DNA of 64,000 bases from Chryseobacterium culicis (GCF_002979755.1 NZ_PCPP01000001.1:962665-1026664); one strand, 5' to 3'; positions 53,475 to 63,940 are shown, counted from the first letter of the stretch. Made by a program: numbers and translations. The notes: generated by a model not told the origin, from the sequence alone.

Positions 53475-53599
53475 TATTACAGTTTATCTATTTATTAAAA
53501 TTTATTTGTAGAATTAATCTTCAAATTTAATAAAAAAAACCGAGTTAGAACAGTCTGAAACCGTTAAAAAAACTTAAGAAAAAAAAACTTAAGAAAAAA

Positions 53600-54640
53600 T
53601 TACTTATACACTGATAATGAGAGTTTAACATTCACCTCCTGTCCTTCCATAGGACGTTCAATAAAGGTCTGACGGATATCTCCGAAGCGCATCTCATCTT
53701 TTTTGGCTTTCTGAATCAGTTGCTGAATTGCCCGAATTCGTCCCTCATAGTTCCCTTTGTAGTACATTACGTAATTTTGAGACGGATTTACAGACCTAAA
53801 ATTAAAATTATTGTCAGACACTCCAATTTTCTTAGAAAGTGGAATTCCGAGGAAATAAGAAACCTCTTTGTCTTTGTAATTATCTGCGTCTGTAATCAGA
53901 ATAGGATATCCGAATTCATCATCTCTTTTTCCAAGATCCATTGTTACGAAATTATATACTTTGTTATAATTCATCACAATATTTTTGTAAAGCGCATCTT
54001 TTTTATTCGAAGTACTTACATTGATCCCCAGCAACAGTTTGTCTTCTTCATTTTCTACCATGAGACTGTCGTACTTAATGGCCGCCATCTGGTTATCTTT
54101 TTCTACTTTATTTCCTAAAGAGTTTTTAAGATTCGCCATACTTTTGTTGATATTCTCAGCAAAACGGTCTTCAGTCCAGAAATTTTCCACTCTTTTCCAG
54201 ACAGAAAGTTTCGGGGTATGTACGTACCAGATGATTTTTGTTTTTTCTGCAGAAACAGGCTTAAATTTAACATCAACTAATGTTGGATTTTCATTTTCAT
54301 CCTCAAACAGCTGATATTTCAATGTTTTATTGAGGTTTTCATACCTGATGAACATTTCTCCATCGGTATTATTTTTAGGATCTACATAACTGATGGCACT
54401 TCCCTGCCCTTCATAAGGCGTATAATAATCGATATCTATAGAAGGAGAGCTGGTAAAAAAATTATTCCATCTCGTAAAATTCTGAAGGTTATTAAACTGA
54501 ACAAAAACCTTCTCCACCGGATAATCGATCTCTTTTTCAATGGTAAAGTTTTTACTTTCATCCACAAAATAATACATGGAAGCAGCATAAGCTCCTCCCA
54601 AAAGAATAATAATTACCGCTAAGATTTTAAAAATACGCAT
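53600..54640 (-). CDS. SRPBCC-domain protein with membrane anchor
   Basis: Start taken at 54638-54640 (MRIFKILAVIIILLGGAY); 346 residues. One N-terminal membrane segment is followed by a START/SRPBCC-like domain (EIDYPVEKVFVQFNNLQNFTRWNNF, about 28-165). The C-terminal half has no clear family. Ligand and role unknown. The promoter places the transcription start almost at the ATG. Confidence 0.82.
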   Translation of the reverse strand: MRIFKILAVIIILLGGAYAASMYYFVDESKNFTIEKEIDYPVEKVFVQFNNLQNFTRWNNFFTSSPSIDIDYYTPYEGQGSAISYVDPKNNTDGEMFIRYENLNKTLKYQLFEDENENPTLVDVKFKPVSAEKTKIIWYVHTPKLSVWKRVENFWTEDRFAENINKSMANLKNSLGNKVEKDNQMAAIKYDSLMVENEEDKLLLGINVSTSNKKDALYKNIVMNYNKVYNFVTMDLGKRDDEFGYPILITDADNYKDKEVSYFLGIPLSKKIGVSDNNFNFRSVNPSQNYVMYYKGNYEGRIRAIQQLIQKAKKDEMRFGDIRQTFIERPMEGQEVNVKLSLSVYK

Positions 54641-54644
54641 CGCA

Positions 54645-54675
54645 CAAAAATAATACAAATAAAAAGAGTGAACAA
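54645..54675 (-). promoter_or_regulatory. Bacteroidota-type promoter of the SRPBCC gene
   Basis: On the minus strand TTG (54673-54675), a 20-base spacer and TATTTTTG (54645-54652). The -7 element ends 4 bases before the ATG, so transcripts should be leaderless or nearly so. Confidence 0.65.
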
Positions 54676-54797
54676 TATGCAGATTGTTTTGAAAAAAAAT
54701 AATGCATTAAAAAATATTGATTTAATGATTAATATCAAATAATCTGTGGTATGTATGGTATGCATATTGTTTTTTGGAACGCCTTAATTTTATTTTT

Positions 54798-56258
54798 ATG
54801 AAGAAGTTATGTACATTTCCATTGGTTGTGTTATCATCAGTTGTATTTTCCCAATACTCAATTTCTGAAATCCCACAGGATGGATACCTGAAAGACTTTG
54901 ATATTACAGTTGACATCATTCAGAAACAGCATCCAAATCCTTACAGATTCCACAGCAAGGAAATTATTGCAAAAAAAATAGATTCTCTCCGTAATATTGT
55001 TAAAAAAGATCCAGGCTATATCAGCCTGCTTATGAACAATCCTACAAAAATCATTGGGGACGGACACAGTTCCTTCAGTGCAGATTCCAATTATTTTGAA
55101 AACATTCTAAGTTCTCTTTATTTTTTTCCTCTGCAGACTTACGTACAGAATGGCCAACTATTTGTGAATGGATCCAATCCTTATGCTATTGAAGTGGGAA
55201 GCGAGATTATTGAGATTAATAATACAAGTTCTTCAGCGCTTTTAAAGGCTGTTCCTAAAGCTGCGGACGGAAATATTAAAGTGGAAGATGTAGATATGTC
55301 TTTTTACATTCCTTTTGTCTTAAAAAACCAGACCAATGATTTTACCCTGAAATACAAAACACTTAAAGGAGAACAGAAAACTGCAAAAGTGAAAGGTATT
55401 AAGTATCCCAGATACTATTATGAAAGCAGGCATTCTGTATTGCCTGTTGATCTGATTTCAGAAAGCTATGGAATTTATGGTTATTCCATTGATTCTGAAA
55501 CGTACTATTTGTCTGTAAAATCTTTTTCTTATGATGAAAGCTTTTTATATGAAAGGCTAAAGAAATTTTTCCAGGAAATGAAGGATCTGAAAGCTAAAAA
55601 ACTCATCATAGACATCCGTAATAATTCGGGTGGAGCGATCAGCAATGTCCCGTTGCTGTATTCGTTCATTGCTAAAGATAAAACATTCAATAATGAATAT
55701 CAGTACGGAACTAAGGTTGTTGACATCAATTATAAAGATTATCTGGTAGATCCTCAGACCAGCCGTTATTATTCGGATAAAGATATTGCGGATCAGAATA
55801 ATTTCATGAGGCAGCGATTTGACAAAGCAGAAAAAGGAGATTATTATTTTGGAAACTCAAGGCTTGATAATACTTATATAAAAAGTTATCCGAGAGACGG
55901 AATATTTTTTGACGGGAAAATTATTTTACTGATCAATAACCGTACTTTCTCTGCAGCTACTTATTTTGCATCGTTATTTAAAAGTGAAAAAAGAGGGGAA
56001 ATTATAGGAAAGGAAACCGGCTCTTGCAGCAATTTCACTACAGCCGCATGGTTTCTTACCTACAGACTACCTAATACCAAATCTGTGATTTCTATTCCAA
56101 GAACGGAAATCTTCTTTAACAGTAATGATAAAGAGAATGTTGCCAAGTGTACAGGTGTAATTCCTGATCACACCGTTAGTACCAGCTTTTTCTTACAATC
56201 ATTAAAAGAGCAAAAAGATCCTGAATTAGAATATTCATTGACTTTGTTTTCCAAATAG
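54798..56258 (+). CDS. S41 family peptidase-like protein
   Basis: Start at ATG 54798 (MKKLCTFPLVVLSSVVFSQ); the longer frame lacks a signal peptide at its start. 486 residues. A signal peptide and a helical N-terminal region precede a tail-specific-protease domain (LIIDIRNNSGGAIS, then LLINNRTFSAATYFASLFK with the catalytic Ser in TFSAA). It is exported to the periplasm or surface. A PDZ domain is not obvious. Substrate unknown. Confidence 0.85.
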   Translation: MKKLCTFPLVVLSSVVFSQYSISEIPQDGYLKDFDITVDIIQKQHPNPYRFHSKEIIAKKIDSLRNIVKKDPGYISLLMNNPTKIIGDGHSSFSADSNYFENILSSLYFFPLQTYVQNGQLFVNGSNPYAIEVGSEIIEINNTSSSALLKAVPKAADGNIKVEDVDMSFYIPFVLKNQTNDFTLKYKTLKGEQKTAKVKGIKYPRYYYESRHSVLPVDLISESYGIYGYSIDSETYYLSVKSFSYDESFLYERLKKFFQEMKDLKAKKLIIDIRNNSGGAISNVPLLYSFIAKDKTFNNEYQYGTKVVDINYKDYLVDPQTSRYYSDKDIADQNNFMRQRFDKAEKGDYYFGNSRLDNTYIKSYPRDGIFFDGKIILLINNRTFSAATYFASLFKSEKRGEIIGKETGSCSNFTTAAWFLTYRLPNTKSVISIPRTEIFFNSNDKENVAKCTGVIPDHTVSTSFFLQSLKEQKDPELEYSLTLFSK

Positions 56259-56273
56259 AAATACTTAGAAACA

Positions 56274-56305
56274 AAAAAAAGAAACCTAAATTGGTTTCTT
56301 TTTTT
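56274..56305. terminator. Bidirectional terminator between the S41 gene and glgC
   Basis: A 13-bp stem (AAAAAAAGAAACC with GGTTTCTTTTTTT), 6-base loop, with U-tracts available in both directions. Confidence 0.9.
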
Positions 56306-56364
56306 GTTCTTTTTGGTTAAAAATTCTCTTAATCAAAAAATCTCTCTCTGATTCTTTGCTTTTC

Positions 56365-57633
56365 TTATCCAATATGTGTTCCCGGAGCAATCACAGCTCC
56401 TTTCTTTACAACGACAATCCCATCCTGTACGGAATAAGTACCATAATCTCCGTCCGGAATATGTTTTCCGCCTATGATTTTGACATTATCGCCAATGTAA
56501 CAGTTTTTATCAAGGATTGCTTTTTCTATGTAACAGTATTTTCCAATTCCCATATTGGGGCGGCCGCCTCTGTCATTCAGGACAATTTCCGTTGTGTTTT
56601 GGTAGAAATCAGCTCCCATGACATAGGAATTCACAATAGTACTTCCTTTATCAATTCTTGTTCTGTTTCCGATCACGGAATTTTCAATTTTATCTGCCAT
56701 GATAATACAACCGTCTCCAAAAACAGCCTTACTTACATAGGAACCGTTGATTTTTGATGGTGGAAGCATCCTTGCTCTGGTATAAATAGGAGAAGAAGAA
56801 AAAAGGTTAAACTGTGGCAGATCCAGACAAAGATCAAGATTCGCCTCGTAGAATGACTCTATGGTTCCGATATCCGTCCAGTAGCCTTCATACTGATAGC
56901 TTAATGTCTTATATTTTCCAATAGAACTTGGGATGATATCTTTTCCAAAATCATCACCAGCTCCTTCATCAAACATCTTTTTAAGGATATTTTTGGTGAA
57001 AATATAGATTCCCATGGAAGCCAGAAACTCTTTTCCTGTATGTTTATTTTCTTCTGAAACTTCAGATTTCAGGCCTGCCAGCAAATCATAATCCGGTTTT
57101 TCATAGAAAGAGGTAATATTTCCTTCATCGTCGGATTTTAAGATTCCAAAACCTGTAGCATCTTTTGCATTCACCGGAATGGTCGCAATGGTAAGATCGC
57201 CTCCATTTTCAATATGGAAGTCAAGCATTTCCCTGAAATCCATCTGATACAGCTGATCTCCTGAAAGAATAAGAATATAGTCATAATCATATTTTTCAAG
57301 ATGTTTCATCGATTGGCGTACAGCATCTGCAGTTCCCTGGTACCAGCTCTCATTTTCCACGTTCTGCTCGGCTGCGAGAATATCCACGAAACCTTTGCTG
57401 AAGATATCAAAATGATAAGAGTTCTTGATATGTGAATTGAGAGAAGCAGAATTAAACTGCGTTAAAACCAGAATTTTATTCAGTCCTGAATTCAGGCAGT
57501 TTGAAATAGGAATATCAACCAGTCTGTATTTTCCTGCGATGGGAACAGCTGGTTTTGATCTGGAATACGTTAACGGGAATAGTCTTGTCCCTCTGCCTCC
57601 TCCTAAAACAATGGAGATTACATTTCGATTCAT
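56365..57633 (-). CDS. glgC: Glucose-1-phosphate adenylyltransferase
   Basis: 422 residues. The nucleotidyltransferase signature GGGRGTRLFPLT at 12-23, the SGDQLYQMD motif, the substrate-binding FYEKPDYD segment and a C-terminal left-handed beta-helix (IGNRTRIDKGSTIVNS, IGKYCYIEKAILDKNCYIG) are present. It makes ADP-glucose for GlgA. Last gene of glgB-glgA-glgC, 97 bases after glgA. Confidence 0.96.
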   Translation of the reverse strand: MNRNVISIVLGGGRGTRLFPLTYSRSKPAVPIAGKYRLVDIPISNCLNSGLNKILVLTQFNSASLNSHIKNSYHFDIFSKGFVDILAAEQNVENESWYQGTADAVRQSMKHLEKYDYDYILILSGDQLYQMDFREMLDFHIENGGDLTIATIPVNAKDATGFGILKSDDEGNITSFYEKPDYDLLAGLKSEVSEENKHTGKEFLASMGIYIFTKNILKKMFDEGAGDDFGKDIIPSSIGKYKTLSYQYEGYWTDIGTIESFYEANLDLCLDLPQFNLFSSSPIYTRARMLPPSKINGSYVSKAVFGDGCIIMADKIENSVIGNRTRIDKGSTIVNSYVMGADFYQNTTEIVLNDRGGRPNMGIGKYCYIEKAILDKNCYIGDNVKIIGGKHIPDGDYGTYSVQDGIVVVKKGAVIAPGTHIG

Positions 57634-57730
57634 AAATATCTTGCGTTTTTTATTTTATTAAGTTTACGGTTCGGTTCTTAGTGTTTATTACTGTTTTAAA
57701 GCATTCTGTATTTTCATATTTGAATTCTCA

Positions 57731-59137
57731 TCAGCTATTATATAAAGCTATGTATTTTTCTGCAGATTTCTCCCATGCAAAATCAAAATTCATGTTGGCA
57801 TGAATAAGATCTTCCATGACTCCTTTTTGATTATAAATCGCCATTGCCCTGTTCATCGCATGTACAACATCATCTACACCAGGATATGTAAAATTAAGTC
57901 CCGCTCCTCCCGTTGAAATATCTTCCACAGTATCTCTGAGTCCTCCTGTATATCTTACCACAGGAACGGTTCCATATCTCATGGAATACATTTGATTCAG
58001 CCCGCAAGGTTCCACTCTGGAAGGTATCAGAAGAAAGTCTGCCGAGGCATATATCTTATGGGAGAGATGTTCTTTATATCCCAGATCCAGGGCAAAATTG
58101 GTATACGTATAGTCGTATTCTTTCAGTTTATTTTCAATATACGTATTTCCTGAGCCGAGGATCATTATATTTAAAGCTCCATAGCTCTGTTTTATACTTC
58201 GCCATACGACATCCGGCAGCAGGTCTGCTCCTTTTTCTGTGGCAAATCTTCCGATAAAAGCAAATAAAGGAAGTTCGGGTTTCAATCCATATTCCTTACA
58301 AAGTTTTTCTTTATTTTTTTTCTTCTGAGCAACAGCGTTTTTACGGTTAAAATTAAAATCCAACATCGGATCGGTTTCCGGATTCCAGACTTCAGTATCA
58401 ATACCGTTGATAATTCCATATGCTTTTCCGAATTCCTGACGAACCAGACTTTCCAGTCCGCGGAAGCTGATGAAAAGTTCTTCAAGATAGCCTTCGGAAA
58501 CGGTGGTAAAAGCATCGGCACATTTAATCATACTTGCCAGAGGATTCATGAATCCATTCCAATCCATCAGTCCCCATTTGTAATGATCAAAAGAAGGCAT
58601 ATAATTGGCCATTCCCCAGCTCATCATTCCCTGATATTCTCCGTTATGAATGGTTCCTATTGTTTTTACGCCTTTTAAGAATCTGAATTCTGAACAGTTT
58701 TCTACCATAAAAGGCACTAATCCTGTATGATAATCATGACAGTGCAGTACATCCGGACGAATCTCCATCGCACACAACCAATGGAGCACTCCATGCTGAA
58801 AAGCCATAAACTGGAAGCTTTCATCCTGATAACCGTAAGGATTATCCCGGTCTAATAACCCGGGAACTCTTACCATATACAGTTCAAATCCCAAAACATT
58901 GGTCTTTTCTTTCAACACCTGAACCTGCAGCATATTCGTACCCTGATGAATAAACCCATCAAAAATCACATCGAATTCGTGATCATGAACAAAGGGTTTA
59001 TTGTAATAAGGCATCACTACTTTTGCCTCTATTCCTTTTATTTTATTCTGATACTTTGGTAATGCTCCGACTACATCTGCCAGGCCACCTACTTTTGCTA
59101 CAGGATAACATTCTGTACTTAAATGATAAACAACCAT
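57731..59137 (-). CDS. glgA: Glycogen synthase (ADP-glucose)
   Basis: 468 residues of GT5. The ADP-glucose loop KVGGLADVVGALPK near residue 15, HNGEYQG, and C-terminal PSRVEPCGLNQMYSMRYGTVPV with TGGLRDTV are present. It extends alpha-1,4-glucan. It begins 3 bases after the glgB stop. Confidence 0.96.
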   Translation of the reverse strand: MVVYHLSTECYPVAKVGGLADVVGALPKYQNKIKGIEAKVVMPYYNKPFVHDHEFDVIFDGFIHQGTNMLQVQVLKEKTNVLGFELYMVRVPGLLDRDNPYGYQDESFQFMAFQHGVLHWLCAMEIRPDVLHCHDYHTGLVPFMVENCSEFRFLKGVKTIGTIHNGEYQGMMSWGMANYMPSFDHYKWGLMDWNGFMNPLASMIKCADAFTTVSEGYLEELFISFRGLESLVRQEFGKAYGIINGIDTEVWNPETDPMLDFNFNRKNAVAQKKKNKEKLCKEYGLKPELPLFAFIGRFATEKGADLLPDVVWRSIKQSYGALNIMILGSGNTYIENKLKEYDYTYTNFALDLGYKEHLSHKIYASADFLLIPSRVEPCGLNQMYSMRYGTVPVVRYTGGLRDTVEDISTGGAGLNFTYPGVDDVVHAMNRAMAIYNQKGVMEDLIHANMNFDFAWEKSAEKYIALYNS

Positions 59138-59140
59138 TCT

Positions 59141-61087
59141 TTATCTCTTGTGTTTAATTCTATGTAATTTATACTTTTTATCTTTCTTCTGCCGTAAAAT
59201 AATTCCTGCCAATGGAGGTAACTTCACCGTCATTGTCTTCGGATGCCCTCTCCATTCTTCATATTTCTCTTCCAATATTTCAGGTTCTACTCCGCTTCCG
59301 CTAAATATTTCATCATCGGAACTTAAAATAACTTCCCAGTGTGTGCCTGCAGGAATCCCGATTTTATAATCCAATACTTTTGGGGCAAGGTTTAAAGCAA
59401 CCATCATCACATCATCTCTCTTTTTACCTTTCCTTAAGTATACATATACTGAGTTTTCGAGATCGTCTGCTTCCACCCATTCAAAACCATGCTTATCAAA
59501 CTGATTTTCATAAAAGGCCGTTTCTGACCTGTACAGGTGATTAAGTTCTTTAACAATCTCCTGCATTCCTTTATGAACAGGATATTTTAATAAATGCCAG
59601 TCGAGGCTTCTGGTAAAATTCCACTCACTGGTCTGCCCGAATTCATCCCCCATAAAAAGCAGCTTGGCTCCGGGATGGGTATACATATATACATACAAGG
59701 CACGCAGATTGGCAAATTTCTGCCATTCATCGCCTTTCATTTTATAGATCAGGCTTGCTTTTCCGTGTACGACTTCATCGTGTGACAAAGGCATCATATA
59801 ATTTTCATTATACATATACATAGAAGCAAATGTCAGTTTATGGTGATGGAATTTACGGTTTGGAAAGTCTTCCTTGAAATAATCCAGTGTATCATGCATC
59901 CAGCCCATCATCCATTTCATTCCAAATCCTACACCGCCATCATGAACAGGTTTTGTAAGCATAGGAAAATCTGAACTTTCTTCTGCGATAGTCATGATAT
60001 TATTTCCAAATTCTTTGTAAACTGCTGTATTAAACTCCTGCAGAAAGGCTTTTGCTTCCAGATTTACATTAGTCCCATATATATTAGGCTCCCATTCGCC
60101 TTCATTTCTTGAATAATCTAAATGAAGCATTGAGGTTACCGCATCCACGCGTAATCCGTCTGCATGATAACGAGCCAGCCAGAACATAGCATTTGAAATC
60201 AGAAAAGATTTGACTTCGTTTCTTCCGTAATTGAAAATATGTGACTTCCAATCGGGATGAAACCCTTTTCTCGGATCTTCGTGTTCATAAAGGTATGATC
60301 CGTCAAAGCGGTGAAGCCCATTAGCATCTCCCGGAAAATGGGACGGAACCCAATCCAGAATAACACCTATTTCATTGTTATGAAGCTCATCAATGAGAAA
60401 CATGAGATCCTGTGGAGAACCAAAGCGCGAAGTTGCTGCATAAAATCCTGTAATCTGATATCCCCAGCTTGGCTCGTAAGGATACTCCATTACGGGCATA
60501 AATTCTACATGGGTAAATCCCATTTCTTTTATATAAGGCACCAGCTTTTTAGCAATGTCCCGGTAGTTCAGAAAACGGTCAGGATAATCACCGTCTCTGA
60601 CCCATGAACCAAGGTGCAGTTCATATACGGATATAGGAGCATCCACCCTGTTTCTTTCCCAACGGGAGTTCATCCATTCCTGATCCTTCCATTCATACCA
60701 AGTAGTGGAAACCAGAGAAGCTGCCTGAATATTTTGTTCCCAGCTCAATGCATAGGGATCACTTTTTTCCAGAATTTCTCCTCCTTCTGTTTCAATAGCA
60801 TATTTGTATAATGTTCCCCAGGTTAATCCTTCAATAAACCCTTCCCAAATCCCTGACTCGTCCCATCGGGGAAACAAAATATGATCTTTATGATTCCAGT
60901 TATTAAAATTTCCGATCACGGAAACTTTTTTTGCATTGGGTGCCCAAACTGAAAAATACACTCCCTTTACGCCATCTTTTTCTGCAGAATGTGCCCCAAA
61001 TTTACCATACAGCTTATAATGCCTACCTTCTTTGAAAAGATATACATCATGATCGGTAAAAAGCGTGTAGGTCTTAACAGAATTCAT
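59141..61087 (-). CDS. glgB: 1,4-alpha-glucan branching enzyme
   Basis: Start at ATG 61085-61087 (the frame continues one TTG codon upstream); 648 residues. A CBM48 module (AEKDGVKGVYFSVWAPNAKKV, about 30-120) precedes the GH13 barrel, with nucleophile Asp in LRVDAVTSML, acid/base Glu in IAEESSDFP and SHDEVVHGK. It introduces alpha-1,6 branches. First gene of the glycogen operon. Confidence 0.96.
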   Translation of the reverse strand: MNSVKTYTLFTDHDVYLFKEGRHYKLYGKFGAHSAEKDGVKGVYFSVWAPNAKKVSVIGNFNNWNHKDHILFPRWDESGIWEGFIEGLTWGTLYKYAIETEGGEILEKSDPYALSWEQNIQAASLVSTTWYEWKDQEWMNSRWERNRVDAPISVYELHLGSWVRDGDYPDRFLNYRDIAKKLVPYIKEMGFTHVEFMPVMEYPYEPSWGYQITGFYAATSRFGSPQDLMFLIDELHNNEIGVILDWVPSHFPGDANGLHRFDGSYLYEHEDPRKGFHPDWKSHIFNYGRNEVKSFLISNAMFWLARYHADGLRVDAVTSMLHLDYSRNEGEWEPNIYGTNVNLEAKAFLQEFNTAVYKEFGNNIMTIAEESSDFPMLTKPVHDGGVGFGMKWMMGWMHDTLDYFKEDFPNRKFHHHKLTFASMYMYNENYMMPLSHDEVVHGKASLIYKMKGDEWQKFANLRALYVYMYTHPGAKLLFMGDEFGQTSEWNFTRSLDWHLLKYPVHKGMQEIVKELNHLYRSETAFYENQFDKHGFEWVEADDLENSVYVYLRKGKKRDDVMMVALNLAPKVLDYKIGIPAGTHWEVILSSDDEIFSGSGVEPEILEEKYEEWRGHPKTMTVKLPPLAGIILRQKKDKKYKLHRIKHKR

Positions 61088-61286
61088 CAAGATTGGTTTG
61101 TATTTATATTTTTCTTGAAACTACGAAAAATACTGACAATAGCGATGAATTATTCATCAAATAATTGTCAACTTCATTTCGTGTTTTGTCTATCTATCAA
61201 ATATATCATTTTTTACCTCATATTTTTATGATTTCAAAACAATCTTTTTTATAAATTTAACCTCAATATTTTATTAAACACACACG

Positions 61287-62408
61287 ATGAGGTTTGAAAT
61301 TCATACAGAAGAAAAAGACGACAGACCGGTATTTATCACCGGAAATTTCAACAGCTGGAATCCTAAAGACTACGGTTTTCAGCTTAAAAAAATTGATCAG
61401 GCCAATTACTTTATAGAAATTGATGATCAGGCTCTTCCTGATGATATTGAGTACAAATTCACAAAGGGCGGATGGGAGAATGTAGAATTGGATTCATACG
61501 GAAATATCACTCCCAACCGGAAAGCAAAAAAATCGGTGGGTAAAACTTCTGATTCTGTAGAAAAATGGAGATTAAACTGGGGACCCTTCAAAGAAGAATA
61601 TTACCCTACTGCAGAAGTAATTTCCGAAAACTTTTATATTCCACAGCTGGACCGTTACCGTAAAGTCTGGGCTCTCCTTCCTTACGATTACCATACGACT
61701 GATAAACGATATCCTGTTTTATACCTTCAGGATGCACAGAATTTATTTAATGAAGGAAGTGGTTTCGGAAATTGGGAAATTGACAAAAAACTATCTATCC
61801 TTGCAGAATATGGGCGTGGTGACCTTATTATTATCGCCATAGAGCATGGCAGCGAGGAAAGAATTAAAGAATATATTTTTGATAATGACCATGTAGCTAA
61901 CGGTTCTGAAGGAAAAAAATACATCCGCTTTATTGCAGATACTTTAAAACCATTCGTGGATGAAAATTACAGGACTAAAAAAGACCGTGACAATACGGGA
62001 ATCGGAGGCAGTTCATTAGGCGCACTGATCAGCATCTATAGTGGTTTTCTATACCCTGAAGTCTATTCTAAGCTATTAATCTTCTCTCCTTCTCTTTGGG
62101 TAGAACCGAATAACAACTTCCCTATGATGAATTTCAGGGTTCCTTTTAAGACAAAAATTTATCTTTATGGAGGTGGTCAGGAAGGATCCAAAATGGTCAA
62201 AAGAATTCATATTTTTGAAGAGTACCTGAAAAAATGGGAAGAGAAAAAGCTTTTTGATTTTGAATTTAAAACCAATATCAATCCTGAAGGTACCCATAAT
62301 GAGTTTTACTGGTCGCAGGAGTTTCCAAGGGCTATCGAATGGCTGTTTTATGATAATACAGAAAATCCTGTGGAAGTAAAACCACAACAACAAAGCATTA
62401 AAAACTAA
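61287..62408 (+). CDS. Esterase fused to a glycogen-binding-like (CBM48) module
   Basis: 373 residues. The first 90 or so form a CBM48/AMPK-glycogen-binding-like module (PVFITGNFNSWNPKDYGFQL, EYKFTKGGWENVELD). The rest is an alpha/beta-hydrolase of the esterase D/enterochelin esterase type, with the nucleophile in GIGGSSLGALIS and the Tyr-Leu-Gln-Asp strand end YLQDAQNLF. No signal peptide. Divergent from glgB by 199 bases, which together with the module suggests an alpha-glucan-related role. Confidence 0.85.
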   Translation: MRFEIHTEEKDDRPVFITGNFNSWNPKDYGFQLKKIDQANYFIEIDDQALPDDIEYKFTKGGWENVELDSYGNITPNRKAKKSVGKTSDSVEKWRLNWGPFKEEYYPTAEVISENFYIPQLDRYRKVWALLPYDYHTTDKRYPVLYLQDAQNLFNEGSGFGNWEIDKKLSILAEYGRGDLIIIAIEHGSEERIKEYIFDNDHVANGSEGKKYIRFIADTLKPFVDENYRTKKDRDNTGIGGSSLGALISIYSGFLYPEVYSKLLIFSPSLWVEPNNNFPMMNFRVPFKTKIYLYGGGQEGSKMVKRIHIFEEYLKKWEEKKLFDFEFKTNINPEGTHNEFYWSQEFPRAIEWLFYDNTENPVEVKPQQQSIKN

Positions 62409-62500
62409 ACATATAAAAACCGCTGTAGAAACCTTTCTGCCGAACAGGAACACAATGAAGACAGCAGCCTATATGAATTTAGAAAATATAACATCTATTT

Positions 62501-63916
62501 ATGAAACTAATCAATAAAAAAAACAAAAGTTACACTCAGATTTTTCACTTATTTACAGAAGAAGAGTGGACGAAAACGAGTAAAAATTTCAATAAAAATA
62601 TTTCCACTTTTTTCACAGGAAAGAAGTATGAAGTCTTTGTGAATGCTCATGAAGAAGGAATTACGTATTTCATCGGATTAGGAAAATCTACCTTACAAAA
62701 TTTCGAAATTCAGCAGGTAGCGGCCAAGTTTTCACAGACTCAGAAAGAAAAACTTCAGACCGTTCCTACGTTAACACTCGCTGATTTCTTGAATGAAAAG
62801 CAGTTCGAAGAATTTGTAAAAGGGCTATTAATAGGAACTTACAACTACCCTTTTGATAAAAAACATGCTTTTTGGAATGCCAAATTTGAATTACATTTTG
62901 AAAATTTAAGCCAGAAAAAATTAGATCATATCAGCCAGAAAGCAGAAGCATTGGTTAACGGACAGACTGCCTGCCAGGACTGGCTCAACAAACCAGCCAA
63001 TCTTAAAAAACCGGATATCTTAAGTGCGTACCTTAAAAATCTGGCCAAAAAGCATGAATTAAAATACACTGCATTCAACAGAAAAAAATGTGAAGAACTT
63101 GGGTTAGGTGCTTATCTTTCTGTCAATCAAGGAAGTGCCTATGATGCAGCTTTCACTATTTTAGAATATAAAACTACCGTAAAAAATGCCAAGACTTTCG
63201 GTCTGGTGGGAAAATGCATTCTGTTTGATACGGGAGGAATATCCATAAAAAGCTCTGCCAATCTGCATTATATGAAATCCGATATGGGAGGTGCTACAGC
63301 TGTTTTGGGAACATTAATTTACGCTGCTGAAATGAAGCTTCCGGTGAACATCATCGCTGTTCTTCCTATTACCGATAATGCTGTTTCTGAAAAAGCCCTG
63401 CTTCCAAGTGATGTCATCACAGCCTACAACGGAAAAACCATTGAAGTGCTTGATACCGATGCGGAAGGCAGACTGATTCTTGCAGACGGATTGTCTTACC
63501 TTTCCAAAAACTACAAAACAGATTTCCTGATTGACCTGGCTACTTTAACGGGAAGCTCTGTAAGAATGTTTGGAGATACCTGTGCCGCAATGTTCTCCAA
63601 TAATGAAGAGTTAAAAAATAACCTGATCAAAACCGGAGACCAAACCAATCAGAGAGTATGGAATCTTCCTTTATGGAATGTCTGGAAAGACGATATTCAG
63701 TCTGATGTAGCTGACATGAAAAACATCTCCCTAAAACCTGTAGGAGACTGTATTATCGCAGCAAAATTTTTAGAGCAATTCATTGAAGATCACCCTAAAT
63801 GGGCTCATCTGGATATTGCCGGAGTAGCCTTTGGAAGTGTAGGATATGCTAAAGAAAAAGCAGCAACAGGTTTTGGAGTTCAACTCCTTGTGGATTTAAT
63901 TGAAAATTATCACTAA
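62501..63916 (+). CDS. M17 leucyl aminopeptidase family protein
   Basis: 471 residues. The M17 signature DTDAEGRLILADGL, the metal-site loop LVGKCILFDTGGISIK and MKSDMGGATAVLG are intact. It removes N-terminal residues from peptides with two divalent metals in the cytosol. 92 bases after the esterase fusion gene; a shared transcript is possible but not shown. Confidence 0.93.
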   Translation: MKLINKKNKSYTQIFHLFTEEEWTKTSKNFNKNISTFFTGKKYEVFVNAHEEGITYFIGLGKSTLQNFEIQQVAAKFSQTQKEKLQTVPTLTLADFLNEKQFEEFVKGLLIGTYNYPFDKKHAFWNAKFELHFENLSQKKLDHISQKAEALVNGQTACQDWLNKPANLKKPDILSAYLKNLAKKHELKYTAFNRKKCEELGLGAYLSVNQGSAYDAAFTILEYKTTVKNAKTFGLVGKCILFDTGGISIKSSANLHYMKSDMGGATAVLGTLIYAAEMKLPVNIIAVLPITDNAVSEKALLPSDVITAYNGKTIEVLDTDAEGRLILADGLSYLSKNYKTDFLIDLATLTGSSVRMFGDTCAAMFSNNEELKNNLIKTGDQTNQRVWNLPLWNVWKDDIQSDVADMKNISLKPVGDCIIAAKFLEQFIEDHPKWAHLDIAGVAFGSVGYAKEKAATGFGVQLLVDLIENYH

Positions 63917-63921
63917 AAATT

Positions 63922-63940
63922 AGTTTTTTACAAAAAAACT
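63922..63940 (+). terminator. Weak hairpin after the M17 gene
   Basis: An 8-bp stem (AGTTTTTT with AAAAAACT) and a 3-base loop, a few bases past the stop, without a following T-run. The last 60 bases of the window hold nothing I recognise. Confidence 0.35.
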
